Of a DNA stretch of 7,987 bases, positions 1 through 5,615 are shown piece by piece. The stretch covers positions 1 to 7,987 of the forward strand of contig JALWGG010000229.1 in NCBI GenBank assembly GCA_027013765.1, in the 5' to 3' direction. Numbering within the stretch: the stretch's first letter is position 1; every line of letters starts with the position of its first letter. The translations under genes and the position numbers were made by a program. The notes under the pieces are model-generated. The model searched no databases and was not told the DNA's origin. It saw only the letters and a program-made list of their open reading frames with translations. This DNA comes from Acidilobaceae archaeon (GTDB lineage: Archaea > Thermoproteota > Thermoprotei_A > Sulfolobales > Acidilobaceae).

Positions 1-948
1 GTTATAGATAGGGGCTCAAACATTGTGCAGGTGAGGCCATACACGTGGTGCCCCCACTCCTGCATATTCTGTAGCGTAGATGCGGGGCCTGCCAGCACGA
101 CTAGGCAGGCAGAGTATATGGTGGACCCCGAATGGCTGGTAGAGTGGGTTGGAAGGGTTGCAGAGTATAAGGGCGGGGGAGTGGAGGCCTTGATAGACGG
201 GGTCGGGGAGCCACTATCACACCCGGGGATACCCGACATAATAAGGATGCTCAAGGACGCGCCGGGCATCGATAGGGTGGCTATAGAGACCCATGGAGGG
301 TTCCTATCGAAAAAACTGGCCGAGAGTCTAGACAAGGCTGGGCTAGACAGGATCAACCTCAGCATAGACTCTGTAGATGAGAGGAAAGCCAGGAAACTAG
401 CTGGGGTAGACTGGTATGATCCTGCCAGGATCCTTGAAATAGCAGAGTGGATAATAGACAATACTAGGATAGACGTTGTACTGACACCAGTAGTCCTGCC
501 GGGGGTTAATGAGGATGACATGCTAAAGCTAATAGAATGGGCTAAAAGCGTCGGTGCTGGTGTAAAGGCTGGATGGCCTACAGGAGTCCTCATACAGAAC
601 TTCCAGATCCACAAGTGGGGTAGGAAGCCTCAAGGCGTCAAACCATGGAGCTGGCATAGATTCTACAAGTGGCTGAGGAGACTCGAAGAAAGGACCAGGT
701 ACAGGCTACTTGTAGAGCCATGGGAGCTAGGCTTCAAGAAGGCACCCAAAACCCCGGAGATATATAGGGTGGGAGACAGGGTTAAGGCACGCATCATAGG
801 ACCAGGATGGCACCGGGGGGAGCAGCTGGCTGTGGATGCAAGGATGCAGCGTGTAATAGCAGTGGTGGGGAGGGAGCCCATGAACCCGGGTAAACACGTT
901 ACGCTACGGATAATCAGGAGCAAGGACAACATTTACGTTGCCAGATGA
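1..948 (+). CDS. Radical SAM protein, COG2100-like, with C-terminal TRAM/OB-like domain (5' partial)
   Basis: The frame is open to the window edge, and the residues before the first in-frame GTG (25) read VIDRGSNIV, like the conserved lead-in of archaeal COG2100 proteins. The true start is therefore probably outside the window. The CxxxCxxC motif that binds the 4Fe-4S/SAM cluster is in WCPHSCIFC (Cys codons at 49, 61 and 70). A glycine-rich GVGEPLSHP segment about 45 residues later fits the SAM-binding 'GGE' position. The core is a TIM-barrel-type domain. The last ~60 residues (from YRVGDRVKARIIG) look like a small beta-barrel of the TRAM/OB type found in RNA-modifying enzymes. The substrate is unknown; a role in RNA or cofactor modification is inferred from the domain pairing only. 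The gene ends 50 bases before a tRNA gene on the same strand. Family call is firm, function is not. Confidence 0.88.
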   Translation, partial: VIDRGSNIVQVRPYTWCPHSCIFCSVDAGPASTTRQAEYMVDPEWLVEWVGRVAEYKGGGVEALIDGVGEPLSHPGIPDIIRMLKDAPGIDRVAIETHGGFLSKKLAESLDKAGLDRINLSIDSVDERKARKLAGVDWYDPARILEIAEWIIDNTRIDVVLTPVVLPGVNEDDMLKLIEWAKSVGAGVKAGWPTGVLIQNFQIHKWGRKPQGVKPWSWHRFYKWLRRLEERTRYRLLVEPWELGFKKAPKTPEIYRVGDRVKARIIGPGWHRGEQLAVDARMQRVIAVVGREPMNPGKHVTLRIIRSKDNIYVAR

Positions 949-957
949 GGGAATAAG

Positions 958-965
958 GATATAAG
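958..965 (+). promoter_or_regulatory. Probable TATA box for tRNA-Lys
   Basis: GATATAAG lies about 37 bases upstream of the mature tRNA 5' end, in the short gap after the radical SAM stop. With the usual archaeal spacing of about 26 bases, transcription would start near 987 and give a short 5' leader for RNase P to remove. Placement by eye only. Confidence 0.5.
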
Positions 966-998
966 CCCGTCCAGCTATCAAGCCTCACTTGGACGAGT

Positions 999-1107
999 GG
1001 GCCCGTAGCTCAGCCTGGTAGAGCGGCGGGCTCTTAACCCGTAGGCCTATAGAGCCCCCTGGCCTGTAGGGCGGAAGTCCCGGGTTCAAATCCCGGCGGG
1101 CCCGCCA
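999..1107 (+). tRNA. tRNA-Lys(CTT), intron-containing, CCA encoded
   Basis: The acceptor stem GGGCCCG (999-1005) pairs with CGGGCCC (1097-1103), followed by discriminator G and an encoded CCA. The D arm is GCTC/GAGC (1008-1011 with 1021-1024). The anticodon stem GCGGG/CCCGT has one G-T pair and closes the loop CTCTTAA, giving anticodon CTT (1033-1035), lysine. The T arm is CCGGG-TTCAAAT-CCCGG (1080-1096). The gene spans 109 bases, 32 more than the 77-base mature form. The excess lies in the variable loop, not at the canonical 37/38 site. Removing 1045-1076 leaves a standard variable loop AGGTC and a perfect cloverleaf. Confidence 0.96.
1045..1076 (+). other. Non-canonical tRNA intron (position 45/46), bulge-helix-bulge
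   Basis: A 32-nt intron sits in the variable loop. Four central pairs, CCGT (1039-1042) with GCGG (1071-1074, one T-G), are flanked by two 3-nt bulges: AGG (1043-1045) and AAG (1075-1077). Inside, 1046-1052 pairs with 1064-1070 (7 bp, one T-G) around an 11-nt loop. Cutting after the second base of each bulge removes exactly 32 nt and joins AG to GTC. The outer helix is weak, so this is a relaxed BHB, as expected for non-canonical sites cut by the crenarchaeal heterotetrameric splicing endonuclease. Exact borders could shift by a base; the restored AGGTC favours this choice. Confidence 0.85.
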
Positions 1108-1161
1108 CATAAGCCCCTTAGGGCTCCTATCCTCCCAACCACTAATGGCTGGTGCTGCTTC

Positions 1162-1905
1162 GTGGAGCTGGTAGAGATTGTTGAGGGCGTTGAGGCTATT
1201 GAGGGGCTCCCAGCGGTCAAGGTAGAGGGTTATGTGGTTATAGCCGACCTGCATCTTGGATATGAGGAGGCCATGGCTAGGGAGGGCGTATTCCTGCCCA
1301 GAGTACAGTTGAGGAACGCGCTGGTGGTGCTGAGAAGGCTTTCAAGGGTCAAGGCCAGGAGGCTTATAGTTGCTGGTGATATAAAGCATGCATTCGATAA
1401 GCTACTGAAGTCCGAGAGGGCTGAGACGAGGCGATTCCTTGAGGAGGCTTTAACAGTATTCAGCGAGGTCCTCGTCCTCAGGGGGAACCATGATAACTAT
1501 ATTAGTGGAGTTGTTAAGGAGACGGGTGCAGACTTCATAGAGGAACCATACATCAAGATAGGAGACATACACGTAACACACGGCCACAAGGACCCTGGAG
1601 AGTATGGCAGGGTAATCATACTAGGCCATGAACACCCGGCGATACAGGTTAGAGTCGCAGGCTCCCGGGTGAAGTTCCCAGTATTCCTGAAGGTGCCCCT
1701 GGAGGGCGGGTCCACAGCCATTGTTCTGCCAGCAACTGGCACCTACCAGACGGGCAATATAGTGGGGGCCCAGAGGAGCCTCTACCTCTCACCCATAATA
1801 AAGCACAGGGGGCTCGTGGAGGAGGCTCTACCCTACATCATGGACGAGTCGGGCAAGTTGATCAAGCTAGTCCCGTTATCACTCCTAGAAGAGATACTGG
1901 ACTAG
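1162..1905 (+). CDS. Calcineurin-like metallophosphoesterase (COG1407 / SbcD-related archaeal type)
   Basis: A 247-aa two-metal phosphoesterase with all signature blocks in order: ADLHLG (Asp29, His31), AGDIKH (Asp73), RGNHDN (Asn109, His110, Asp111), THGHKD (His140, His142) and LGHEHP (His156, His158). Length and the closing segment (PVFLKVP, LSPIIK) fit the archaeal 'putative phosphoesterase' family related to SbcD. Bacterial relatives of COG1407 (PdeM) sit with a helicase and ligase in a DNA-repair cluster, so a nucleic-acid phosphodiesterase role is likely but unproven; no such partner is in this window. The GTG start has a GGTG Shine-Dalgarno at 1151-1154, 7 bases upstream, and only seven residues precede IVEGVEAIEG. 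No signal peptide, so cytoplasmic. Confidence 0.9.
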   Translation: MELVEIVEGVEAIEGLPAVKVEGYVVIADLHLGYEEAMAREGVFLPRVQLRNALVVLRRLSRVKARRLIVAGDIKHAFDKLLKSERAETRRFLEEALTVFSEVLVLRGNHDNYISGVVKETGADFIEEPYIKIGDIHVTHGHKDPGEYGRVIILGHEHPAIQVRVAGSRVKFPVFLKVPLEGGSTAIVLPATGTYQTGNIVGAQRSLYLSPIIKHRGLVEEALPYIMDESGKLIKLVPLSLLEEILD

Positions 1906-1921
1906 TAGGCGTAAGTACAAG

Positions 1922-1930
1922 GGGATATAC
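1922..1930 (+). promoter_or_regulatory. Possible TATA box for the 101-aa gene, with GGTG ribosome site downstream
   Basis: GGATATACG is centred about 40 bases before the ATG at 1967, placing a start near 1952 and giving a leader of ~15 nt. That leader would contain GGTG (1955-1958), 8 bases before the ATG, a good crenarchaeal Shine-Dalgarno. Confidence 0.4.
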
Positions 1931-1966
1931 GCCTCCAGTCACACCACAATATATGGTGCCAGGAAC

Positions 1967-2272
1967 ATGTTTCTCAGGAGGAGAAAATACATCGGGGTAT
2001 TGATAAGTGGTGCAGATGAGGACCTCCAGCAAGCCGCAATAAGGGAGTGGGCGGAACTAGAAGGTGTCAAAATAAGCGGGTGGATAAAGGCTAACAAGGG
2101 GGAAGTGCCAGACGTGGATAAAGGTGTCGCACTCATAGTCTACAATTACAGGATACTAGGAGACACACCACAGGAAGCATATATGATTGTCAAAAGCCTG
2201 AAGGACAGGGGAGTCAAGGTTATACAGGCTGTAGAATCAAGCGGGTCCCGTGAGCCCACGATGGGGTGCTAA
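1967..2272 (+). CDS. Small protein resembling a degenerate serine-recombinase catalytic fold
   Basis: 101 aa, not a family I can name with certainty. Its order of elements follows the resolvase/invertase N-terminal domain: KYIGVLIS (compare the YxRVS strand that carries the nucleophile; Ser14 is in place but the Arg two before it is Leu), then QQAAIREWAELEGVKI (compare the Q..AI..YA...G helix), then ALIVYNYRILGDTPQEAYMIVKSLKDRGVKVI (compare the VY..DRL.RS...L...L...GV segment). The second Arg of the RLxRS motif is missing, the mobile loop is cut short, and no DNA-binding domain follows. It is therefore probably not an active recombinase. A binding or structural role, or a decaying remnant, is possible. 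The ATG has GGTG 8 bases upstream. It is convergent with the next gene. Confidence 0.65.
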   Translation: MFLRRRKYIGVLISGADEDLQQAAIREWAELEGVKISGWIKANKGEVPDVDKGVALIVYNYRILGDTPQEAYMIVKSLKDRGVKVIQAVESSGSREPTMGC

Positions 2273-2535
2273 GGCCTAACCTCCCTTGACACGGTTTCGG
2301 CAATCCTCTTATGCACAGGATGTAGCCTGTCACGTTCCAGCATCAGGACTCCATTCCTACCAACTAGCAGGCCCGTCGAGACTAGGATATTCACCTCCCT
2401 GTCGAGGTCCTCCTCCGTCCAGGGGCATGGCGTCTTGCTACAGTACCTACTGGCCCAGCGCTTGAGGTCCTCTACACCTGCCGGCCCGCTGTAAAGCACC
2501 CCTAGGAGAAACTCCATACAAGTTACTACAACCAA
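2269..2535 (-). CDS. Small winged-helix-like protein, possible DNA-binding regulator
   Basis: 88 aa from a TTG start, or 82 aa from the ATG whose first base is 2517. The sequence from MEFLLGVLY, through GVEDLKRWASRYC and TEEDLDREVNILVSTGLLVGRNGVLML, reads as helix, helix, recognition-type helix and a two-strand wing, so a winged helix-turn-helix is likely. I do not recognise the family. The TTG is supported by GAGGTG (2549-2544 on this strand) 8 bases upstream, but the nearby TATA box would start transcription at about 2543, cutting into that site, so the ATG remains possible. Two cysteines (SRYCSKTPC) are close together and could bind metal or form a disulfide. Its stop overlaps that of the facing gene by 4 bases (CTAA). 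Function unknown. Confidence 0.6.
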   Translation of the reverse strand: MVVVTCMEFLLGVLYSGPAGVEDLKRWASRYCSKTPCPWTEEDLDREVNILVSTGLLVGRNGVLMLERDRLHPVHKRIAETVSREVRP

Positions 2536-2565
2536 GACCCGGGCACCTCAATAAAACAGTAAAGC

Positions 2566-2572
2566 TTATATA
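2566..2572 (-). promoter_or_regulatory. TATA box of the winged-helix gene (nearly symmetric)
   Basis: TATATAA on the minus strand is centred 34 bases before the TTG at 2535. The core is self-complementary and could also act on the plus strand, but no gene begins at the matching distance on that side. A second, weaker AT-rich site (minus strand GTTTTATTG, about 2550-2558) would suit the ATG at 2517 instead. Confidence 0.5.
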
Positions 2573-2605
2573 GTGGTAGTAGGGGTGCCCGCCCAGTACT
2601 ACCAC
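2573..2605. repeat. Inverted repeat, 9-bp arms, abutting the TATA box
   Basis: GTGGTAGTA (2573-2581) and TACTACCAC (2597-2605) are perfect reverse complements separated by 15 bases that can add a GGG/CCC extension. The repeat begins directly beside the TATA box, on the side where the BRE element of the minus-strand promoter lies. A regulator-binding site is the simplest reading. As RNA from the plus strand it would be a stable hairpin, but there is no T-run after it, so a terminator is unlikely. Confidence 0.7.
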
Positions 2606-2784
2606 GACGATACCATTGGAAGCCCAAACGGGAGCTATATGCATACTTTCTATAACGTCTCAGGATGACGATTGCATTTGTATCGAATAATTTATATTAT
2701 CCCGTATACATGTATTTATAATTGGATAATGAGTGTTGGGATGATTCTATGCCGAGAGGAGGGGGAGGGGGACGGAGAAAGATT
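2606..2784 (+). promoter_or_regulatory. AT-rich promoter and leader region of the HD phosphohydrolase gene
   Basis: Two TATA-like sites are present: TTTATATTA (2691-2699) and TTTATAAT (2715-2722). They would start transcription near 2721 and 2744. A run of 19 purines (2754-2772) rich in G follows, then GGAG (2774-2777), 7 bases before the ATG at 2785. No gene, tRNA or C/D-box RNA was found in 2606-2690. Confidence 0.55.
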
Positions 2785-4677
2785 ATGATAGGCAATAGTA
2801 CTCTTCAGAATAAGATAGTCAAAACTAAGATCATAAAGGATACAGTGCATAGGTTTGTGGAGCTTCCATCAGATTTTGTGGACACAATAGTCGATAGGCC
2901 GCTGGTTCAGAGGTTAAGGAGGATACAACAGTTAAGCCAAGCCCAACTAGTATATCCAGGAGCAGTTCATACAAGGTTCGAGCATAGCCTGGGCGTCTCC
3001 CACACGATGAGGGAGGCCCTGGAGTCTATTAAGAGGAATATACGGGAGCAGGTTATCCCCTCCCTGAATTATGCGATGGGAGAGGGTTGGGGGCGTGATA
3101 GGTTCGAGATGGACCTGGCAAACGCGATCATTGAGGTGCTTGAGAAGCTTGCCAGGAAGTTTGAGGAGCTGGAGGGAGAGGCTGTTACAGCGGCATTACT
3201 TCATGACATAGGGCATATAACCTTGAGCCACGTGGGTGAGATGGCACTTAATGATAAAATAATACAATATGTTGGAGGTGGAAAGATAAAAATCCCCACT
3301 GTGAGGAGGCACGAGGATGTTGTTATGAAGATCGTCGACAAACTTAAGAGTTGCAGCGGATGCACTCCCAGGTATAACGGAGATCCCGTTAACATGGATA
3401 TTGTTATGGAGATTATTTATAGGGCTTATGTTGATTCCAGGTGGATGGATAGATGCAAGGGCGTGTTACTAGTCAGGGACCAGAAGCTGGATGGAGGCTA
3501 TAAGATAGCATCTAGTAAAGGCCAGGGGAAAGGAGTGTTCCGTGATCCCATCACTAACGAGGCCGTGTGTATCATATCTAGGCTGCTAAGCTCTAATATA
3601 GATGTTGACAGGACAGACTATATCCTAAGGGATAGCATTCACACTGGGAACGTGTCTGGTATATATGATATAAACAGGTACTATAGCGTCTTAACAATAG
3701 TCCCTGACATATCTTCGGGGCCTAAGCCAAACACCGCACTGGTGAACTTCTATATAGGGGTCCTCGACAAGGGCGTCTCTGTTGTAGAGAATATGCTACT
3801 GTCAAGGATCTACATGTATACGGACGTATACTTGCACGATATATCAATGATCTACTCTGCAATGGCTTCAAGGGTACTGGCACTAATATACATACTCGGC
3901 ATGTATGCTCTAGAGGATGATGGGGGGGAGGGGAGGCGTATACTAGATAAGTATCCCTTCATAGAGGCATTAGCAAGGATCCAAGAAGTATTAGTCAATG
4001 GGGGTTTAAGGGATATAGAGAGGACGCTGTACATGACCACTGACGACCAGTTTTATGACATAGTGACAAGGATTAGTAACATGAGGGCGGGGGACCTGCT
4101 TGGATATTCGCATTCGGTATTCGATTCTCATGGGGATGAGGCTTGTGTTGCCCTTGCGATATTCTCATATGGATTAACGTCTAGGAGGCATGCGAATGCG
4201 CTCCTAGCCTATAATAATAAGACTCCGCAGCTGATAAAGAGAATAAATAGTGAGAACCTGGCTATCCAGGAGATCTTCAAGAAGTATACTAGGCCGATGA
4301 TAGTGTTGAACTGGTCCAAGTACTCCCCCTATAGCACCAAGGTCTCGGACAAGGTCTACGTGTTTAGGAGGAAGAACCCGCTATCCCCGGTAGAGCTCAC
4401 AGAGTATGACATGGCTAGGGTGGCTAGGAAGACCTATGATGAGGTGTATTCAAAGATGCTCATAGCATATCCTGGGAGTGCTATTGAGGATAGGCGGCTG
4501 CCGAGGATGTGGACAAGCAGGAAGGGGGGTCTATTGAAGCTGTTAAAGATGGATGACGGGTTCACCAGGTGGGTCTCTAGCTCCTGCGGCATCAGTAGGG
4601 GTGATATGGATGGTTTGATTGAAGAGACCAGGGAGCACGCGTTGAACCTTGCCAACGAGCTGTCTAGGCTCATCTAG
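2785..4677 (+). CDS. HD-domain phosphohydrolase, SAMHD1/COG1078-like, probable dNTP triphosphohydrolase
   Basis: 630 aa from the ATG at 2785, chosen because GGAG lies 7 bases upstream; in-frame starts at 2722 (TTG) and 2749 (ATG) would add a Gly/Arg stretch encoded by the purine tract. The N-terminal block QRLRRIQQLSQAQLVYPGA then HTRFEHSLGV matches the SAMHD1 pattern (Arg64, His67). HDIGHITLSH gives His140, Asp141, His144 and His149, and DVDRTDYILRD gives Asp275, Tyr279 and Asp283. The metal ligands and catalytic residues of the family are thus all present. The substrate is inferred to be dNTPs (dNTP to deoxynucleoside plus triphosphate) but another nucleotide is possible. The protein is longer than usual for COG1078, with an added ~100-residue segment containing CSGC between the HD and DxDR motifs and a long C-terminal helical part. 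No membrane segment. Convergent with the protease gene by 8 bases. Confidence 0.88.
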   Translation: MIGNSTLQNKIVKTKIIKDTVHRFVELPSDFVDTIVDRPLVQRLRRIQQLSQAQLVYPGAVHTRFEHSLGVSHTMREALESIKRNIREQVIPSLNYAMGEGWGRDRFEMDLANAIIEVLEKLARKFEELEGEAVTAALLHDIGHITLSHVGEMALNDKIIQYVGGGKIKIPTVRRHEDVVMKIVDKLKSCSGCTPRYNGDPVNMDIVMEIIYRAYVDSRWMDRCKGVLLVRDQKLDGGYKIASSKGQGKGVFRDPITNEAVCIISRLLSSNIDVDRTDYILRDSIHTGNVSGIYDINRYYSVLTIVPDISSGPKPNTALVNFYIGVLDKGVSVVENMLLSRIYMYTDVYLHDISMIYSAMASRVLALIYILGMYALEDDGGEGRRILDKYPFIEALARIQEVLVNGGLRDIERTLYMTTDDQFYDIVTRISNMRAGDLLGYSHSVFDSHGDEACVALAIFSYGLTSRRHANALLAYNNKTPQLIKRINSENLAIQEIFKKYTRPMIVLNWSKYSPYSTKVSDKVYVFRRKNPLSPVELTEYDMARVARKTYDEVYSKMLIAYPGSAIEDRRLPRMWTSRKGGLLKLLKMDDGFTRWVSSSCGISRGDMDGLIEETREHALNLANELSRLI

Positions 4678-5542
4678 CTCCCTGGCCATGGTTGTAGTAG
4701 GGTACATGGGGTCTGGGTATGAATTCGACTCCAGGCCTCTGCTGGAGGGCCTGGGGGTATAGCTCCATTAGCTGGTATACCTCTGGTGGTACGTCTGTAG
4801 ACACGTTCAGCCCAAGGCTTCTGGCCTCCTCCACGGTTATCGGGTAGTCGTGGGTGTAGTATCCGCTGGTTAGCTTGTCCGCGATCATCCTGGCCTTCTC
4901 CTCCCCTACCTTGTCTCTCAGTAATTCTACTATGAGGTCCTGGATCTCCTTCAACGCTTTCTTGGCGACGTCTGCATAGATTAGTGTATCATCCGACGCG
5001 TTAGCCCCCTTCTCCTCCGCGACTTTTATGATGCTGGGCGCTGGGAATGCCCCCTTTGGTGTTTGTAGCTGTGGGTCTAGTGGGCCTAGGACGGCCGCTG
5101 GGTCCATGCGTATCTCATCAGCTGCCAGCGCTATCAGTGTCCCGCCGCTCATGGCGTAGTGGGGTATTATCACGATCTTTTTACCCTCATGCCTCTTAAG
5201 GGCCCTGGCGATCTGTGAGGCTGCCAGTACAAGGCCTCCGGGTGTGTGTAGGATTAGTGCTATGGGTTGTCCCTTTGGGGTGGTTCTGATGGCTCTTAGT
5301 ACGGCTTCGGAGTCGTCTATGTCTATGAACCTGTATACTGGTATTCCGAGGAACCCTACCCTCTCCTGCCTGTGTATGAGTGTTATGACCCTCCACTTGT
5401 ATTTGTCCTCTATAGCCTTGATGAGTTTGAGCCTAGCTCCTATCAGGGACTTGTATTGTAGCTGGGGGTGTAGTATTAGGTATAGGAATAGTAGCCAGAA
5501 TAGTAGGCTTACAAAGTCTATTCCTACCGGTGTCCCGGCCAT
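4670..5542 (-). CDS. SDH family Clp-fold serine protease, membrane-anchored (PF01972-like)
   Basis: 290 aa. Residues ~9-26 (FVSLLFWLLFLYLILHP) form one N-terminal transmembrane anchor; the rest is a ClpP/SppA-type crotonase fold. Visible blocks are LILHTPGG (residues 97-103, oxyanion region), HYAMSGGTLIAL with nucleophile Ser132, LGPLDPQL with Asp156, and YYTHDYPIT with His231, consistent with a Ser-Asp-His triad for this archaeal family. It probably cleaves membrane-associated or signal-peptide-like substrates, as SppA does; the real substrate is unknown. The ATG is preceded by AGGTGAT (minus strand, 5557-5551) with 8 bases spacing. The gene lies 73 bases behind the MFS gene on the same strand but has its own promoter. 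Family assignment is firm. Confidence 0.92.
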   Translation of the reverse strand: MAGTPVGIDFVSLLFWLLFLYLILHPQLQYKSLIGARLKLIKAIEDKYKWRVITLIHRQERVGFLGIPVYRFIDIDDSEAVLRAIRTTPKGQPIALILHTPGGLVLAASQIARALKRHEGKKIVIIPHYAMSGGTLIALAADEIRMDPAAVLGPLDPQLQTPKGAFPAPSIIKVAEEKGANASDDTLIYADVAKKALKEIQDLIVELLRDKVGEEKARMIADKLTSGYYTHDYPITVEEARSLGLNVSTDVPPEVYQLMELYPQALQQRPGVEFIPRPHVPYYNHGQGAR

Positions 5543-5552
5543 GCCCGAGTAT

Positions 5553-5571
5553 CACCTAGTATATCTAGGTG
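5553..5571. repeat. Perfect palindrome CACCTAG-N5-CTAGGTG over protease start site
   Basis: Two 7-bp arms (5553-5559 and 5565-5571) are separated by TATAT. Read on the minus strand, the downstream arm contains the GGTG part of the protease Shine-Dalgarno. The centre (5562) coincides with the start point expected from the TATA box at 5582-5593. It could be a repressor operator, or a hairpin hiding the ribosome site in longer transcripts. Confidence 0.75.
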
Positions 5572-5581
5572 TCTCATGGAT

Positions 5582-5593
5582 TATTATATATTT
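5582..5593 (-). promoter_or_regulatory. TATA box of the protease gene
   Basis: The minus strand reads AAATATATAATA, centred about 46 bases upstream of the protease ATG. Transcription would start near 5562, leaving a ~20-nt leader that retains the AGGTGAT ribosome site. Confidence 0.6.
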
Positions 5594-5615
5594 GGATCTA
5601 GGATTTTAATTGAAT

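Noticed and set aside
968..995. CGTCCA / TGGACG inverted repeat in the tRNA leader
   Set aside because: Only 6-bp arms with a 16-base loop in a short leader; likely chance.
1112..1125. AGCCC-CTTA-GGGCT hairpin after the tRNA as a terminator
   Set aside because: The 5-bp stem is not followed by a T-run, and archaeal terminators normally rely on T-rich sequence.
985..1254. Minus-strand open frame across the tRNA
   Set aside because: It overlaps the tRNA and the start of the phosphoesterase gene and has no recognisable protein features.
2606..2690. Possible C/D-box small RNA in the gap before the HD gene
   Set aside because: No RTGATGA box C paired with a CTGA box D at a suitable spacing was found.
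4670..4677. 8-base convergent overlap of HD and protease genes as a sign of joint regulation
   Set aside because: Short tail-to-tail overlaps are common in compact archaeal genomes.
5244..5609. 121-aa plus-strand open frame opposite the protease gene
   Set aside because: It is antisense to a well-supported gene with catalytic motifs; its sequence shows no family features.
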